The notes: a model not told the origin generated them from the letters alone. Numbered from the stretch's first letter, positions 25,540 to 36,400 are shown. The stretch: DNA of 64,000 nt from Ruminococcaceae bacterium R-25 (GCA_003149065.1 QGFZ01000003.1:248001-312000), one strand, 5' to 3'. Numbers and translations: made by a program.

Positions 25540-28500
25540 TAGATCTTGTAGATGGTTGTATCTTCCTCTGCGAAGTGTGCTGCCTGTGTGAAGTTCTTCT
25601 CAACGAATTCCTTGTTAAATCTGACTCCGTTATCGAATTCGGTATCAATGAGTTCCTGGTCAACGATCAGGTACTTGATATGGCGCTCTTTGCAGTATCT
25701 TGTAAACTCTTCGATATCATCGCCGCATCCTGAGATAAGCCACAGATAGATAGTCTCTCTCGTGTAGGTGTCATGACCTGCGGACCATGCATAGTAAGGC
25801 CAGCCGTAGTACATAGGACGTCCTGCGAGGATGAAACGGTTCATAGACCAGCGGGAAGTAAGGAATACGTCGGAAGGATCGGTATTATCCATTACCCACT
25901 TTGTAAGAGGCGAGTTGATATTCGCTGATACATATCCTTTATTGAGGTTGATGTATGTTGCCCATTCGCTGATACCTGTTGCAGTAAGAGGGATCATGAG
26001 GGCAACAGCGAGGATACAGCCTGCGATCTCCAATGCAATCCAGGCAGCAAGAGGGAGACCCTTTTCCTTCTTTTTCTTAATGGGCTCGTGCTTCAAAGAA
26101 GAATTCAAGTCTTCCTTGGAGATAAGTGCATCAGCTTCTACAACATTGATCTCTTCATCAGAAGACTGGATCATGACATTGCCGTCGTCAGCATCATCAG
26201 GCTCGTCTTCGCCGAACTTGATCGAATTAAAAATCTCATTGCCCGGACGGACCGCAGCGTGAGCAGGTTCCTTTGTTGATTCCTTCAGAGCTTCGTCTGA
26301 ATCGTCAGCATCAGAGATTTCTTCGTCATCAGAATTATTATCTTCTTCTGCTTCGTCCTTCTTTTCTTCTTCGGCAGAAGGCTTGACTTCTTCACCGAAG
26401 AGCGCAGCCAGAGCCTCAACGCCGGCCTTTGCCTCAGTGTCGTCAGTCTCGTTATCAGCAGATTCTTCAGTCTCAGAAACCTTTTCTTCCTCAGGCTTTT
26501 CCTCAGCCTTTTCTTCGGATGCTTCTTCAGAAGTCTCCTCAGCAGGCTTATCTTCTGTCTCTTCAGCGGATTCTTCAGCTTTATCTTCAGAAGTTTCTTC
26601 AGCCTTTTCAGGTTCTTCTTCCTTCTCGTCACCGAAAAGAAGTTCAGGTTCTTTTTCTTCCTTTTCCTTAGCAGAAGTATCTTCAGCACCGCCAAGGCTT
26701 GTTACGTCAGCATCGATACCTGTATGTGAATCCATAGCTTCGATATCGATTGCATCTTCGTCTTTCTTATCGTCTTCAATAATGTCACTGAAAGCGCTGC
26801 CTGCAGAAAGAACAGGAGTTCTTACGCCTGCATTTGCGGAGATAGCGGTTACTGCGAGGTCGCCGTCATCAGATTCTGCATCGACTACATCGTTTTCTTC
26901 GTTATCAGAAGCCGTTGTTTCTTCTTCGGCTGCAGAAGCCTTCCTGACCTTAAAAGGAATGTAGAGGAGGTTAGCGATAAGCGCTGCAACGAATACATCT
27001 ACGAGGATAAGGGATACCTGGATGAACTTGTGGTTTGCGAGCTTTTCCAATGTTACCTGGAAAAGAAAAGCAAAGATCATAGGATTCAGTGCGCAGATGA
27101 ACAAAAGAAGACGGTGAATAGGCTTCTTCTTGATTATGTCGAGTACGAGAACCGTAACTGCATAGATGAATGCGAGGATCAGGGTAAATCCGGTTACGAT
27201 AAACAGATAACGGGCAATTGTAGCGAATGAAGGATTTTCAAGGATAAATCCGGGAGCGAACTTGAAAGATACCACGTTATTGTATCCGCCGGAGAATGCC
27301 AATGTCTGTGCATAAGATGAACCTACGGCGAAAATAGCGACTACGAGATAGATGAGCCTGCTCTCGGAGAATATTGCCATGCCGAAGAGCACCAGGAGAA
27401 GTGCGATAAGGCATGAACCGTGGAAATAAGGCATGATGCTTACAAGAACGCATGCAAGGAATCCGATCGATACAGGATAGAGAGGATCCCCTGATCTGGT
27501 AAGCCATGCATTCTTTGAGAATGCGAAAGCCTTAACGCCGGCACCGAAATCCTCGGCACGGGAAACTGATATTCCGAGTCTTCTTACGAAAGGCAAGAAG
27601 AGGATTACCATGATGATGATGACCGCAACGCCGAGCATAAGGTGTCTCTGGTTCGGATATACATTGATAGCCCAGATTCCCCAGTCGTCGTAATCGGTAA
27701 CTTTATACCACTGGTCAAATGCGAGGATAGCCTTAACAGCCTGCTGCATTGTATTGCCCTGAGCCATGAGTTCTTTTAAATGAACGAATGCGTTAAGTGA
27801 GCTTCTGAAGAAGACGAGAACCGGTGCCACTGCAAAAGCTGCTCTTCTGGAGCTGATGAGAACAGCGAGAAGGCCAAGGAGAATGAGGGCGCATACCATT
27901 GCGATTACAGAAGGAAGATTGATCGCATAGTCGATCGGAAGTCCCAGATATTCGAGCATACCGGCGAGGAAATAGAAGAAAAAGTGATACTTGATTCCGT
28001 CACCGGAGAAGTGCATGTACTGTGTAGGGAAGTTAAAGCCCTTACCGAATGAAGATACCATAGCGGTGTGGGGCGACAGGTCAGAGAATGTTGAATAGCC
28101 GCTCATAAGCTGGCCGTTGCTGATCCTGTATGTGTAGAACATAAGGAAAGTAGCAGTTGCTGTGAGTGCAACAATAACTATTCCATAGTAAACGGCATCA
28201 AGGATATTGGATCTGTATTCGTCGAGCTTTGTTGAGCCTGCAGTATTAAGTTCTTCTCTCTTGATCCTCTTGCGGTTGATCAGGATGAGGCATGTTAAGA
28301 TCATCCAGATGAAGAAGGCGAATGTGATAAGAACGCCGATCTTCATGCAGAGTTCGCCGCTGTTTAAAACATATGTAAGACCTAAAGTCACATAATAGTT
28401 GAAGAAAGGAACACACATCATACCTGTAACGATTCCGGCAGGGACGGTGAACAAGGTGTTCGGAATATGAGCGATCGCCTTAGCCGTAGGGCTGCAGGCA

Positions 28501-28589
28501 ATATACAATCTGCGGACATCCGGTACGCAAAGTCCGACAAAACAAATGCCGAACACGGCGCTTAACAACAAATACAAAATAGCGAGCAT
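25536..28589 (-). CDS. Large GT-C-like membrane protein with acidic cytoplasmic insertion
   Basis: A 1017-residue polytopic protein with about a dozen spans. The loop with SDLSPHTAMVSSFG and YHFFFYFLAG near residues 170-215 resembles the catalytic loop of GT-C (dolichyl-phosphate-mannose type) glycosyltransferases. The last 110 residues form a soluble domain (KYLIVDQELID). Between spans, residues about 550-830 are a Glu/Asp/Ser/Ala-rich low-complexity segment without hydrophobic stretches. A lipid-linked-sugar transferase for a surface glycan is a reasonable guess. AAGGGGA precedes ATG 28589. I see no signature that fixes the substrate. Confidence 0.65.
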   Translation of the reverse strand: MLAILYLLLSAVFGICFVGLCVPDVRRLYIACSPTAKAIAHIPNTLFTVPAGIVTGMMCVPFFNYYVTLGLTYVLNSGELCMKIGVLITFAFFIWMILTCLILINRKRIKREELNTAGSTKLDEYRSNILDAVYYGIVIVALTATATFLMFYTYRISNGQLMSGYSTFSDLSPHTAMVSSFGKGFNFPTQYMHFSGDGIKYHFFFYFLAGMLEYLGLPIDYAINLPSVIAMVCALILLGLLAVLISSRRAAFAVAPVLVFFRSSLNAFVHLKELMAQGNTMQQAVKAILAFDQWYKVTDYDDWGIWAINVYPNQRHLMLGVAVIIIMVILFLPFVRRLGISVSRAEDFGAGVKAFAFSKNAWLTRSGDPLYPVSIGFLACVLVSIMPYFHGSCLIALLLVLFGMAIFSESRLIYLVVAIFAVGSSYAQTLAFSGGYNNVVSFKFAPGFILENPSFATIARYLFIVTGFTLILAFIYAVTVLVLDIIKKKPIHRLLLFICALNPMIFAFLFQVTLEKLANHKFIQVSLILVDVFVAALIANLLYIPFKVRKASAAEEETTASDNEENDVVDAESDDGDLAVTAISANAGVRTPVLSAGSAFSDIIEDDKKDEDAIDIEAMDSHTGIDADVTSLGGAEDTSAKEKEEKEPELLFGDEKEEEPEKAEETSEDKAEESAEETEDKPAEETSEEASEEKAEEKPEEEKVSETEESADNETDDTEAKAGVEALAALFGEEVKPSAEEEKKDEAEEDNNSDDEEISDADDSDEALKESTKEPAHAAVRPGNEIFNSIKFGEDEPDDADDGNVMIQSSDEEINVVEADALISKEDLNSSLKHEPIKKKKEKGLPLAAWIALEIAGCILAVALMIPLTATGISEWATYINLNKGYVSANINSPLTKWVMDNTDPSDVFLTSRWSMNRFILAGRPMYYGWPYYAWSAGHDTYTRETIYLWLISGCGDDIEEFTRYCKERHIKYLIVDQELIDTEFDNGVRFNKEFVEKNFTQAAHFAEEDTTIYKIY

Positions 28590-28703
28590 ATAAATCCCCT
28601 TATTTTAAATATCTAACTAATATTATCACAACTTATCTTTTTACTCTTTTTACAAACATGTGGCAATTTATAAGTATCGGTGAAGACCACGCTCGAAAAA
28701 GAG

Positions 28704-28709
28704 TATAAT
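28704..28709 (+). promoter_or_regulatory. -10 box of the Ddl-like gene
   Basis: TATAAT lies 33 bases before the ATG at 28743. The -35 region is weak. Confidence 0.45.
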
Positions 28710-28742
28710 TTGTCTAGTTTTTGCAATAAAAGGGGAATTTGT

Positions 28743-29783
28743 ATGAAAATTACTGTTCTTGGCGGCGGCCTGTCGCCGGAAAGAGACGTATCACTCAAAT
28801 CAGCGAGCCTGATAGCCAATGCTCTGCTCTCAAAAGGACACGAAGTCGCACTGGTCGATCTCTACGACGGCATTGAGACTAACTACCCTTGCGAGACATA
28901 TTTCAGAAGAGGCACGGTAAATCCGTTTTCCTATACAATTCCTGAGACTGAGCCTGATCTCGATGAGATCATCAGACAGCATGGCGGAAGAAAGAGCTGG
29001 GTAGGCCCCAGAGTTATTGAAATGTGCAAATTCGCGGACAAGGTATTTCTCGGTCTTCACGGAAGCCACGGCGAAAACGGCCAGGTCCAGGCACTTCTGG
29101 ATGCTTTCGACATTGCATATACAGGCTGCGATTACATGGGATGCGCAATCGCAATGGATAAGGACCTCTCCAAGTCTCTTGCAAGAGCTGCAGGTTATCT
29201 TACGGCAGACTGGATCGTAGACGTTCCCGAAAAACTGACTTTCGACAGAGTATTAAAAGAGATCGGACTCCCCTGTGTTGTTAAGCCTATCGGCAACGGT
29301 TCTTCCTGCGGTGTATCCATCGTTAAGTCACAGGACGAATACGAAGCAGCTATCGATTATGCAGCTTCTTACCACCAGAAGATCCTTATCGAGAAGTTTA
29401 TAAAGGCCCGTGAGATCACTATCTCTATAGTCAACGACAAGGCGCTTCCTATTACGGAGATCATCCCTCATGAGGGTTTCTACGACTATAAGAACAAGTA
29501 TCAGGACGGTCTTACGACACATGTATGTCCTGCGCAGATCGATGAGGAAGACTACAAGAAGTGTCAGAAGATCGCGCTTAAGATCTTTAAGCTCCTTAGA
29601 ATGACCCAGTATGGCAGAGTCGACATGATGTACGATGACGCAAATCATGAGTTCTGGTTCATCGAGGCAAATAATCTTCCGGGCATGACCAACACATCAC
29701 TTCTCCCTGAGGCTGCAAAGGCAGACGGAGTATCCTACGAAGACTTAGTCGAGAGCCTCGTCATGAATTGCAGCAGGGATTAA
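28743..29783 (+). CDS. D-alanine-D-alanine ligase family ATP-grasp enzyme
   Basis: A 346-residue ATP-grasp ligase. It shows GGGLSPERDVSLKSA at the N terminus (the ligase's serine-containing loop), GLHGSHGENGQVQ near 100, the AMDKDLSK helix near 138, and the metal-binding EFWFIEANNLPGMT near 315. The C-terminal Asn-Asn-Leu-Pro-Gly-Met is as in Ddl. The usual product is D-Ala-D-Ala for peptidoglycan; close paralogues can make other dipeptides, and no other mur gene is adjacent. ATG 28743 has an AGGGG site. A terminator follows. Confidence 0.82.
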   Translation: MKITVLGGGLSPERDVSLKSASLIANALLSKGHEVALVDLYDGIETNYPCETYFRRGTVNPFSYTIPETEPDLDEIIRQHGGRKSWVGPRVIEMCKFADKVFLGLHGSHGENGQVQALLDAFDIAYTGCDYMGCAIAMDKDLSKSLARAAGYLTADWIVDVPEKLTFDRVLKEIGLPCVVKPIGNGSSCGVSIVKSQDEYEAAIDYAASYHQKILIEKFIKAREITISIVNDKALPITEIIPHEGFYDYKNKYQDGLTTHVCPAQIDEEDYKKCQKIALKIFKLLRMTQYGRVDMMYDDANHEFWFIEANNLPGMTNTSLLPEAAKADGVSYEDLVESLVMNCSRD

Positions 29784-29820
29784 GATCCGCCGGTTGATAT
29801 TTTGACTGATTTGTTGCTAC

Positions 29821-29858
29821 GCGCCCTTAGTTCAGATAGAATTAAGGGTGCTTTTATT
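29821..29858 (+). terminator. Terminator after the Ddl-like gene
   Basis: GCGCCCTTA (29821-29829) pairs with TAAGGGTGC (29843-29851, one G-U pair), followed by TTTTATTT. Confidence 0.8.
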
Positions 29859-29878
29859 TAATATTCCGGAGGCCTCTT

Positions 29879-30364
29879 ATGAGCGACAAGAGAACTGATT
29901 ACATCAGCTGGGACGAATACTTTATGGGCGTTGCAAAGCTTGCTTCAATGAGGAGCAAGGACCCATCCACTCAGGTTGGCGCATGCATCGTCGACAAGGA
30001 TAACTACATCTTATCCGTCGGTTATAACGGCTTCCCGATAGGCTGTGATGACGAGGAATTCCCCTGGGCAAGATCCGGCGGAATGCTCGACACAAAGTAT
30101 GCGTTCGTCGCTCATGCCGAACTCAATGCGATCCTTAATTCCAAGGAAGGAAACCTTGCAGGTTCCACGGTTTATGTTACGCTTTTCCCCTGCAACGAAT
30201 GCACCAAGGCCTTGATCCAGAAGCGCGTTGCAAGAGTCGTATATTTCGATGACAAGTATCACGATACTGATGCTTCCAAGGCAGCTCGAAAAATGCTCGA
30301 TGCTGCAGGCATCAAGTACGAGCAGTATAAGCCTTCGGGCAGAAAAGCTGAGATTGAACTCTAA
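29879..30364 (+). CDS. dCMP/cytidine deaminase family protein
   Basis: A 161-residue zinc deaminase. The zinc site is HAELNAIL near residue 77 and PCNECTKALI near 102, typical of deoxycytidylate deaminases (ComEB group), which turn dCMP into dUMP for thymidylate synthesis. The early DPSTQVGA motif also fits. ATG 29879 has a CGGAGG site. The GH5 gene begins only 12 bases after the stop, so the two are likely cotranscribed though functionally unrelated. Confidence 0.88.
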   Translation: MSDKRTDYISWDEYFMGVAKLASMRSKDPSTQVGACIVDKDNYILSVGYNGFPIGCDDEEFPWARSGGMLDTKYAFVAHAELNAILNSKEGNLAGSTVYVTLFPCNECTKALIQKRVARVVYFDDKYHDTDASKAARKMLDAAGIKYEQYKPSGRKAEIEL

Positions 30365-30376
30365 TGGAGGCTTAAT

Positions 30377-32461
30377 ATGCACCGCAAAATAGGGCAGAAG
30401 ATCCTTCTGCTTTTTATTTCATTTGTATTTGTTTTTACCGTTCTGCCGATGACGTCTTCGGCGGCTCCTTCAGGCAATGCCACATCTAATTGCTGGGGCT
30501 CAGGCGGACAGCTGGAGATCCAGCTGTCAGGGTGTTCGGGCTATAAGAACATCACCGTAGTAGCCGAGTTTTCGGGCAAGATCGATTCAGCTACAGGATG
30601 GGGCTTTGACTCATATGCGATCAAGGGAAACCAGGTCACCGCAAAGTGTTCTTCGACAGGTCAGAACAGCTGGGGATTCGATAACAAAGTCGGCATACAG
30701 GTCACGGGAAGCGATGTAAATTCAGCTAAACTGGTCTCTGTCTCAGGCGACGGCGAGTCCGGCAGCGTTAATGAGACACAGGCCACAACAGCGTCCCAGA
30801 CATCGGGCACAACTGCTGCTACAGAGCCTGCGAATAATCCCGATCCCGCGCGCAACACGAAGGGTGTTGAAGGTGACGACTGGCTTACCACAGAAGGCTC
30901 ACACATAGTTGACAAGGACGGAAAGGAAGTATGGCTTACCGGCTGCAACTGGTTCGGCTATAACACCGGAACCAATCTGTTCGACGGCGTCTGGAACTGC
31001 AATCTCAAGGACACGATCAAGGCGATCGCAGACAGGGGATTTAACGTCTTAAGAGTTCCTATGAGCGCCGAACTCCTGCTCCAATGGAAGAATGGTGAAT
31101 ACCCCAGAGCCAATTACAACAACGCTTATAACGAAGAACTGAATTCGATGAATTCCCTTGAGATCTTCGATTACGTTCTCTCACTCTGCGAGAAGAACGG
31201 CATGAAGGTTATAATCGATATCCACACTGTAAAGACCGATGCGTCAGGCCATAACCACCCCGTCTGGTACAGGGAAGACATGACCGTCGTTCACTTTGTC
31301 GATTCGCTCTCTTGGATCGCTGACAGATATAAGAATAACGACACCATTATCGGTTACGACTTAAAGAATGAGCCTCACGGAAAAGCTTCGGAGACACCTC
31401 ATGCCATTTGGAACAATTCAGACGATATGGACAACTGGAAGTGGGTCGCACAGATTGCCGGCAATGCCGTTCTGGATAAGAATCCAAATGCTCTCATCAT
31501 TATCGAAGGCATCCAGATCTATCCTAAAGACATCAAGGCGAACAACTTCGTTTCCAAAGACGACGATAACGATTACTACAATACCTGGTGGGGCGCAAAC
31601 CTCATGGGAGTCAAGGATTATCCGATAGATTTCGGCAGTCCTGAACGCAACAAACAGATCGTTTATTCGCCTCACGATTACGGTCCGAGAGTCTACGAAC
31701 AGCCCTGGTTCAAGGGCGGTTTCACATATGAATCGCTCTATAAGGATGCATGGCACGACTACTGGCTCTATATCGCGGAAGAAGACATCGCGCCCATCTT
31801 CGTAGGTGAGTGGGGCGGCTTCATGGAAGGCGATAATCTGAAGTGGATGGAATACTTCAGACAGCTTATTGCTGAGCGCCATCTCCACCATACTTTCTGG
31901 TGCTTTAATGCCAATTCCGGTGATACCGGCGGCCTTGTAAAGGACGACTTCAAGACATGGGATGAAGAGAAATATAACTTCGTAAAAGAGGTCCTCTGGA
32001 AGAATGAGAACGGCAAGTTCATAGGCCTTGATCACGCTGTGCCCCTTGGTGTAAACGGAATTGCTTTAGGTGAATACGATGGTGTTATAATTACACCCGC
32101 ACCGGTAAAGCCCAAGTCCAATACTTCGAGCGAGGATTCTATCGAAGAACCAACTGAAGAGACGGTCGGGACAACATGCGGAGGCGTAATCTATGAAGAC
32201 GATTCAAATTCGGATCTTGCCTCTTTAATGATCAGAAAAGCCTCAACTGTTCTCGTCGTAGTTGTTATAATAGCAGTAGTACTGATTGGCGGCATCGTGG
32301 CACTTACGATCTTTTTGAAGAAGAGGTCAGATGCCAGAAAAGCCGGAGAACAGGTAGTGCCTCTCGATCCTAATGAACTTGAGGCTATAACTGTAATTAC
32401 TGATAAAGCAGATGTTGCCAAGACCGGCAGCCAGCCGGACGGTGCGCAGGAGGATAATTAA
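30377..32461 (+). CDS. Membrane-anchored GH5 glycanase (cellulase-like) with N-terminal beta domain
   Basis: A 694-residue secreted enzyme. Layout: signal peptide (1-30), a small beta domain (about 35-125; SWGFDNK and IQVTGSD motifs), a Thr/Ala linker, and a GH5 barrel (about 165-560). The barrel shows FNVLRVP, IIDIHT, the acid/base in KNEPHG (Glu332) and the nucleophile in VGEWGG (Glu478). Near 620-646 a strong transmembrane helix is followed by a basic stop-transfer and an acidic cytoplasmic tail. GH5 enzymes cut beta-1,4 glucans or mannans; an endoglucanase is most likely. It would be tethered to the membrane rather than to a dockerin or cell-wall anchor. GGAGG precedes ATG 30377. Confidence 0.85.
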   Translation: MHRKIGQKILLLFISFVFVFTVLPMTSSAAPSGNATSNCWGSGGQLEIQLSGCSGYKNITVVAEFSGKIDSATGWGFDSYAIKGNQVTAKCSSTGQNSWGFDNKVGIQVTGSDVNSAKLVSVSGDGESGSVNETQATTASQTSGTTAATEPANNPDPARNTKGVEGDDWLTTEGSHIVDKDGKEVWLTGCNWFGYNTGTNLFDGVWNCNLKDTIKAIADRGFNVLRVPMSAELLLQWKNGEYPRANYNNAYNEELNSMNSLEIFDYVLSLCEKNGMKVIIDIHTVKTDASGHNHPVWYREDMTVVHFVDSLSWIADRYKNNDTIIGYDLKNEPHGKASETPHAIWNNSDDMDNWKWVAQIAGNAVLDKNPNALIIIEGIQIYPKDIKANNFVSKDDDNDYYNTWWGANLMGVKDYPIDFGSPERNKQIVYSPHDYGPRVYEQPWFKGGFTYESLYKDAWHDYWLYIAEEDIAPIFVGEWGGFMEGDNLKWMEYFRQLIAERHLHHTFWCFNANSGDTGGLVKDDFKTWDEEKYNFVKEVLWKNENGKFIGLDHAVPLGVNGIALGEYDGVIITPAPVKPKSNTSSEDSIEEPTEETVGTTCGGVIYEDDSNSDLASLMIRKASTVLVVVVIIAVVLIGGIVALTIFLKKRSDARKAGEQVVPLDPNELEAITVITDKADVAKTGSQPDGAQEDN

Positions 32462-32462
32462 C

Positions 32463-33359
32463 ATGCAGTATATCTACATGGCTAATATGTTTGAAGACAA
32501 CAGCCAGCTTACACCGTTTGTTATCGGAATAGCCGTATGTGTCATCATTGGCCTTATCATCGCGACCGTAATCATCCACATAAGAGATAAGCGCAAGGAA
32601 AAGCTCGACGATGAGATCGATACCGCCTGGAAAGCAGAGCAGGTCGTAAACCGTGTAGAGGTCTTAAACCGTAAGAACGAAAAGAAAAAGATCCGCCAGA
32701 TAAAGCGCGATACCAGAGATCCCAAGAAAAAAGCAGAAGACGAAGCAGCTTCAAAGAATACTCTTCTCGGAGGCAAGAGCGAAGCCCAAAGAGAAGAAAA
32801 AGAAGCTAGGGAAGTCTTTGGTTCTCTCGGCATCTCATCCAAAAAGGCTGAAGAGATCGACAAGGCAAAAGAACAGATCATCATCAACGGCTATCTGCAG
32901 AAATCCAATACGGCTCCTATAAGACCCGTTTATTCCAATACTCTTGAGGCCCGCCAGCAGCAGAGAAAAGAACTCGATTCGAACGAAGTAGGCAAAGAGG
33001 CTGAAACGCCCGCCCTCGTAATGGACTCTGCAGCTCCTTCGGAGGTTAAGATCACTGAAGCTCCTGCCCAGAAGGTCAAGCCGACAGCATTAAAGCGTCC
33101 TACGGCAGCCAGAGTCGAGATCAGCGATGATGCTCCTGTTGAAGACGAAACTTACAGTGAAGCAATCAGGCCCCAGATTGGAACCGAAGTCTCCAATGCA
33201 GAGATCGTCAGTCCCGCCGAAGTACAGGCCGAGAAACCTGATATTTTGAAGTCAGGTGAAGAGGCAATTATTCCTGCCGCAACAGAGGTTGTCAAAGGTT
33301 TTTTACCTAACGAAGAGGTACTCGAACAGAACAAAGAAGAAAAGGCCGAAAAGCCTTAG
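32463..33359 (+). CDS. Single-span membrane protein with charged cytoplasmic tail
   Basis: A 298-residue protein with a short outer segment, one transmembrane helix (about 15-38) and a basic stop-transfer (RDKRKEK). About 260 mostly disordered charged residues follow, with a coiled-coil-like part near 60-120. AGGAGG (32448-32453) fixes ATG 32463. It starts one base after the GH5 stop, so it is in the same operon. I do not recognise a family. It may help anchor or position the GH5 enzyme, whose own tail is also cytoplasmic (inference). Confidence 0.65.
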   Translation: MQYIYMANMFEDNSQLTPFVIGIAVCVIIGLIIATVIIHIRDKRKEKLDDEIDTAWKAEQVVNRVEVLNRKNEKKKIRQIKRDTRDPKKKAEDEAASKNTLLGGKSEAQREEKEAREVFGSLGISSKKAEEIDKAKEQIIINGYLQKSNTAPIRPVYSNTLEARQQQRKELDSNEVGKEAETPALVMDSAAPSEVKITEAPAQKVKPTALKRPTAARVEISDDAPVEDETYSEAIRPQIGTEVSNAEIVSPAEVQAEKPDILKSGEEAIIPAATEVVKGFLPNEEVLEQNKEEKAEKP

Positions 33360-33389
33360 TTCCTTCACATTTCCGCCATTATTGAACTC

Positions 33390-33419
33390 TTGAAAACACT
33401 AGCTATTTGCTAGTATAAT
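33390..33419 (+). promoter_or_regulatory. Promoter of the stalk-protein / YGPP / radical SAM operon
   Basis: TTGAAA (33390-33395) and TATAAT (33414-33419) are 18 bases apart. A perfect ACTAGC/GCTAGT inverted repeat (33398-33403 with 33409-33414) fills the spacer and touches the -10 box, an operator-like position. Transcription would start about 55 bases before the ATG at 33482. Confidence 0.7.
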
Positions 33420-33481
33420 TTTAGTATCTTCTTTTATTTATATTAGGAGATATGTGTGCTTGTTTTTGGAGGTAAATATTG

Positions 33482-36400
33482 ATGACGGGTAGCTATTCGG
33501 GTCGCTTCTCGATCAAATCGATATGTATGCTTTTATGCGTGCTTATCGGATTTTCTTTTGCATTGCAATTTGTTGATGTTCAGGATGTTCAGGCAGCTGG
33601 TACTGCCGGAACGGTAGAAGTAAAAAACGCAAAATCCTGGGGAGATGAAGGCGGATTTAATGTTGTTATTGAAGATTTTGGCAAAGGTTATGTAACCATC
33701 ATTTTCGAGTTTAATTGTTCGGCAAATCTGTCCTGTTCAGGTCCCGTAAAAATAATATCTGATGGCGAACAGAAATGTAAGGTTCAATTTAATGGTTGGG
33801 GTGGAAAACCTAATGGAAATTATTACATTTCAGTCAATGGTACAGATCTTCCCGATCCGCTGAAGGTTAAGGTTGTCAGTAAGGATATTCATGTAACTCC
33901 TACGCCCAAGCCTACAGATCCCCCTAAGCCGACCGCTACAAACACCCCTACACCTAAGCCTACAAATACCAATACACCTAAGCCTACAAAGAAGGCTACA
34001 GCTACACCTACAAAGAAGGCTACGGCAACACCTACAAAGAAGGCTACAGCAACACCTACGAAGAAGGCTACAGCTACACCTACAAAGAAGGCTACGGCAA
34101 CACCTACGAAGAAAGCGACAGCAACACCTACGAAGAAGGCGACAGCTACACCTACGAAGAAGGCAACAGCTACACCTACGAAGAAGGCAACAGCTACACC
34201 TACAAAGAAGGCGACTGCTACACCTACGAAGAAGGCAACGGCAACACCTACGAAGAAGGCAACGGCTACACCTACAAAGAAGGCTACCAACACGCCTGTT
34301 CCGACACATACACCGGTTCCTACTAATACGAAGGCACCGACTAAGGCACCGACTAAGGCGCCTAAGCCTACTAATACAAAGGCTCCTAAGCCGACGGCAA
34401 CTACGGCACCTGTTGAGACTGAGGCACCTACGCCTACAGAGACAATTATCGACACTACAACTACAACCACTACTGTAACTACAACAGATCCGAATGAGAC
34501 TGTTGCAGGTGGTGCAGCTGCATTCATCAGCGAATCCGATCCGGATGCAACTACAACAACGACAACATCTAATGATTCAGGAAATACAGAGACAGGAGAT
34601 GGCACACCTACTCCTACTCCGACACCTACGCCTGTCATCGCTGCTCTTGCAGCAACAGGAAAGAAGAAGGGTCCTACAGGTCCTTTCTGGCTCTGGATCA
34701 TCCTTCTTGTCCTCGCTGCAGGTGCATTCATCGCGAGATATAAGTACCTTAAGGATAAGGAAGAATTGGAAGGCGTAGACCTTGCAATCGCGTTCATTCC
34801 GGGCGTTCCGTTTATTGCTGACAAGTTTGGCTATCTCGGACCGGTTAAGAAAATGACTTCGGCAAGCACGCCGGCAACATCTGCTAACTCAAGCAGAAGT
34901 TTTAATACAGCTACAGCAATGAAGGAGCTTAAGGCCATGGAAGCAGGCGAGATCAATCCTTTTAAACCGGCACCGGGTACTGAAGCAAAGCCTGCACAGC
35001 AGAAGGGTCCCATGAAGCTCCCTTCAGACCGTTCAGTAGAATCTCCTAAGGCTACAACAGACAGCAAGTATCACAGCAATTTAAGGCCTGTTGCTAAGCC
35101 TGCAGAGAAACCCGCAATGAAGAGTAACGCATTTAACAGGTCTGCTACTGCATCGGCTCAAGGACAGGCAAAGACAGCTTTGGGCGGTGCCGCAGGAACA
35201 ACAGCAACTGCAAGAACAATAAATAACAAGCCGTCATCTCCGTTTAAGCCAACAAACGCTTCCGGAATCCAGACGAATGTTAATGCCGTTGCTCAGAACA
35301 ATGCAATGAAGAATGCTATGAGAACTGATAACAGGCTTGAATCCAAGCCTTCAGCTCAGAAGCCTATCAATAGTGCATTTAAGCCTGCCGTTGCTACAGC
35401 AGCTAAGCCCGAGGCAAGCGCTCCTGCAGCAACCGGCGCATTTAAGCCTGCAGGCACAACGGCAGCTAAACCTGCTGTAACAAAGCCTGTAAACAGTGCA
35501 TTTAAGTCTGCCGGAACAACAGCAGCCAAGACTGAGGCAGCTAAGCCTATTCAGGATCATGCAGCTAAGAATGCTTTCAAGCCTGCTAACACAGCAGATA
35601 AGAAGCCAGCATTCGGCAATCTGTTTAAGCCTGCAAGCACAACAGCTGTAGCAGAAAAGACAGCGAAGCCTGAAGCTGATGTAGCACAGGGCACTGTCGG
35701 ATCACAGACAAGCATCGTAGGCGGTCTGCCGAGAGTTAACCGCAGCATGCAGAATTCAGCAATGAAGGATATTTTCAAGCCTTCAAAGGTTCCCGGAACA
35801 CTTCCTTCTGCTGATCCTTCGGCTGTATCACCTTTCAAGAGCGCAGTTACTCCTGCTGTAACTCCTGCTGCTTTGGCAGGAACAGCTGTTGTAGCTGCCG
35901 CAGTTAAGGATGAAAAGAAGACTGAGCCTATCAAGCGTCCGAAGAACGAACTTACACCCGAGCAGAAGGCTGAGCGCGAGAAGGCTGCTAAGCTCCTTGA
36001 GGAGAGAAGAGCTGCTCAGGCTGCAAGAGTTGAAGAGATAAGAAAGAATGCTGAAGCCAAGAGAGCTGAAGCTGAAAAGAAAGCTGCTGAGGAAGCAAGA
36101 CAGGCTGAAGAAGCAAGGAAGGCTGAAGAAGCAAGGCGTGCCGAAGAAGCCAGAAAGGTAGAAGAGGCAAGGAAGGCTGAAGATGCCAGAAAAGCCAAGG
36201 AAGCAGCTGAAGCCGCTGAGCGTGCAAGATTAGAAGAACAGAGAAAGGCTGAAGAGGCAATAAGACTCGCAGCCATCGCAAAGGCGGAGGCAGAGGCTAA
36301 GGCTGAAGAAGCAAGAAAGATCCAGGAAGCTTTGAAAGAAGCTGAGAAAGCAAGGATCGAGGAAGCCAAGAAGGCTCAGGAAGCAAGACGTGCCGAAGAA

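Noticed and set aside
26383-26964. A 193-residue Ser/Ala-rich frame on the plus strand
   Set aside because: It is the complement of the Glu/Asp-rich insertion of the GT-C-like gene. Low-complexity coding DNA keeps the opposite strand open.
33989-34276. A CRISPR array
   Set aside because: The 24-bp units are directly adjacent without spacers, stay in frame and encode an octapeptide repeat. No cas gene is present.
33889-34824. A 311-residue frame on the minus strand, rich in Val/Phe/Gly
   Set aside because: It is the mirror of the KKATATPT repeats and Thr/Pro stretches. It has no ribosome binding site or sensible composition. The plus-strand protein has signal peptide, stalk and membrane helix.
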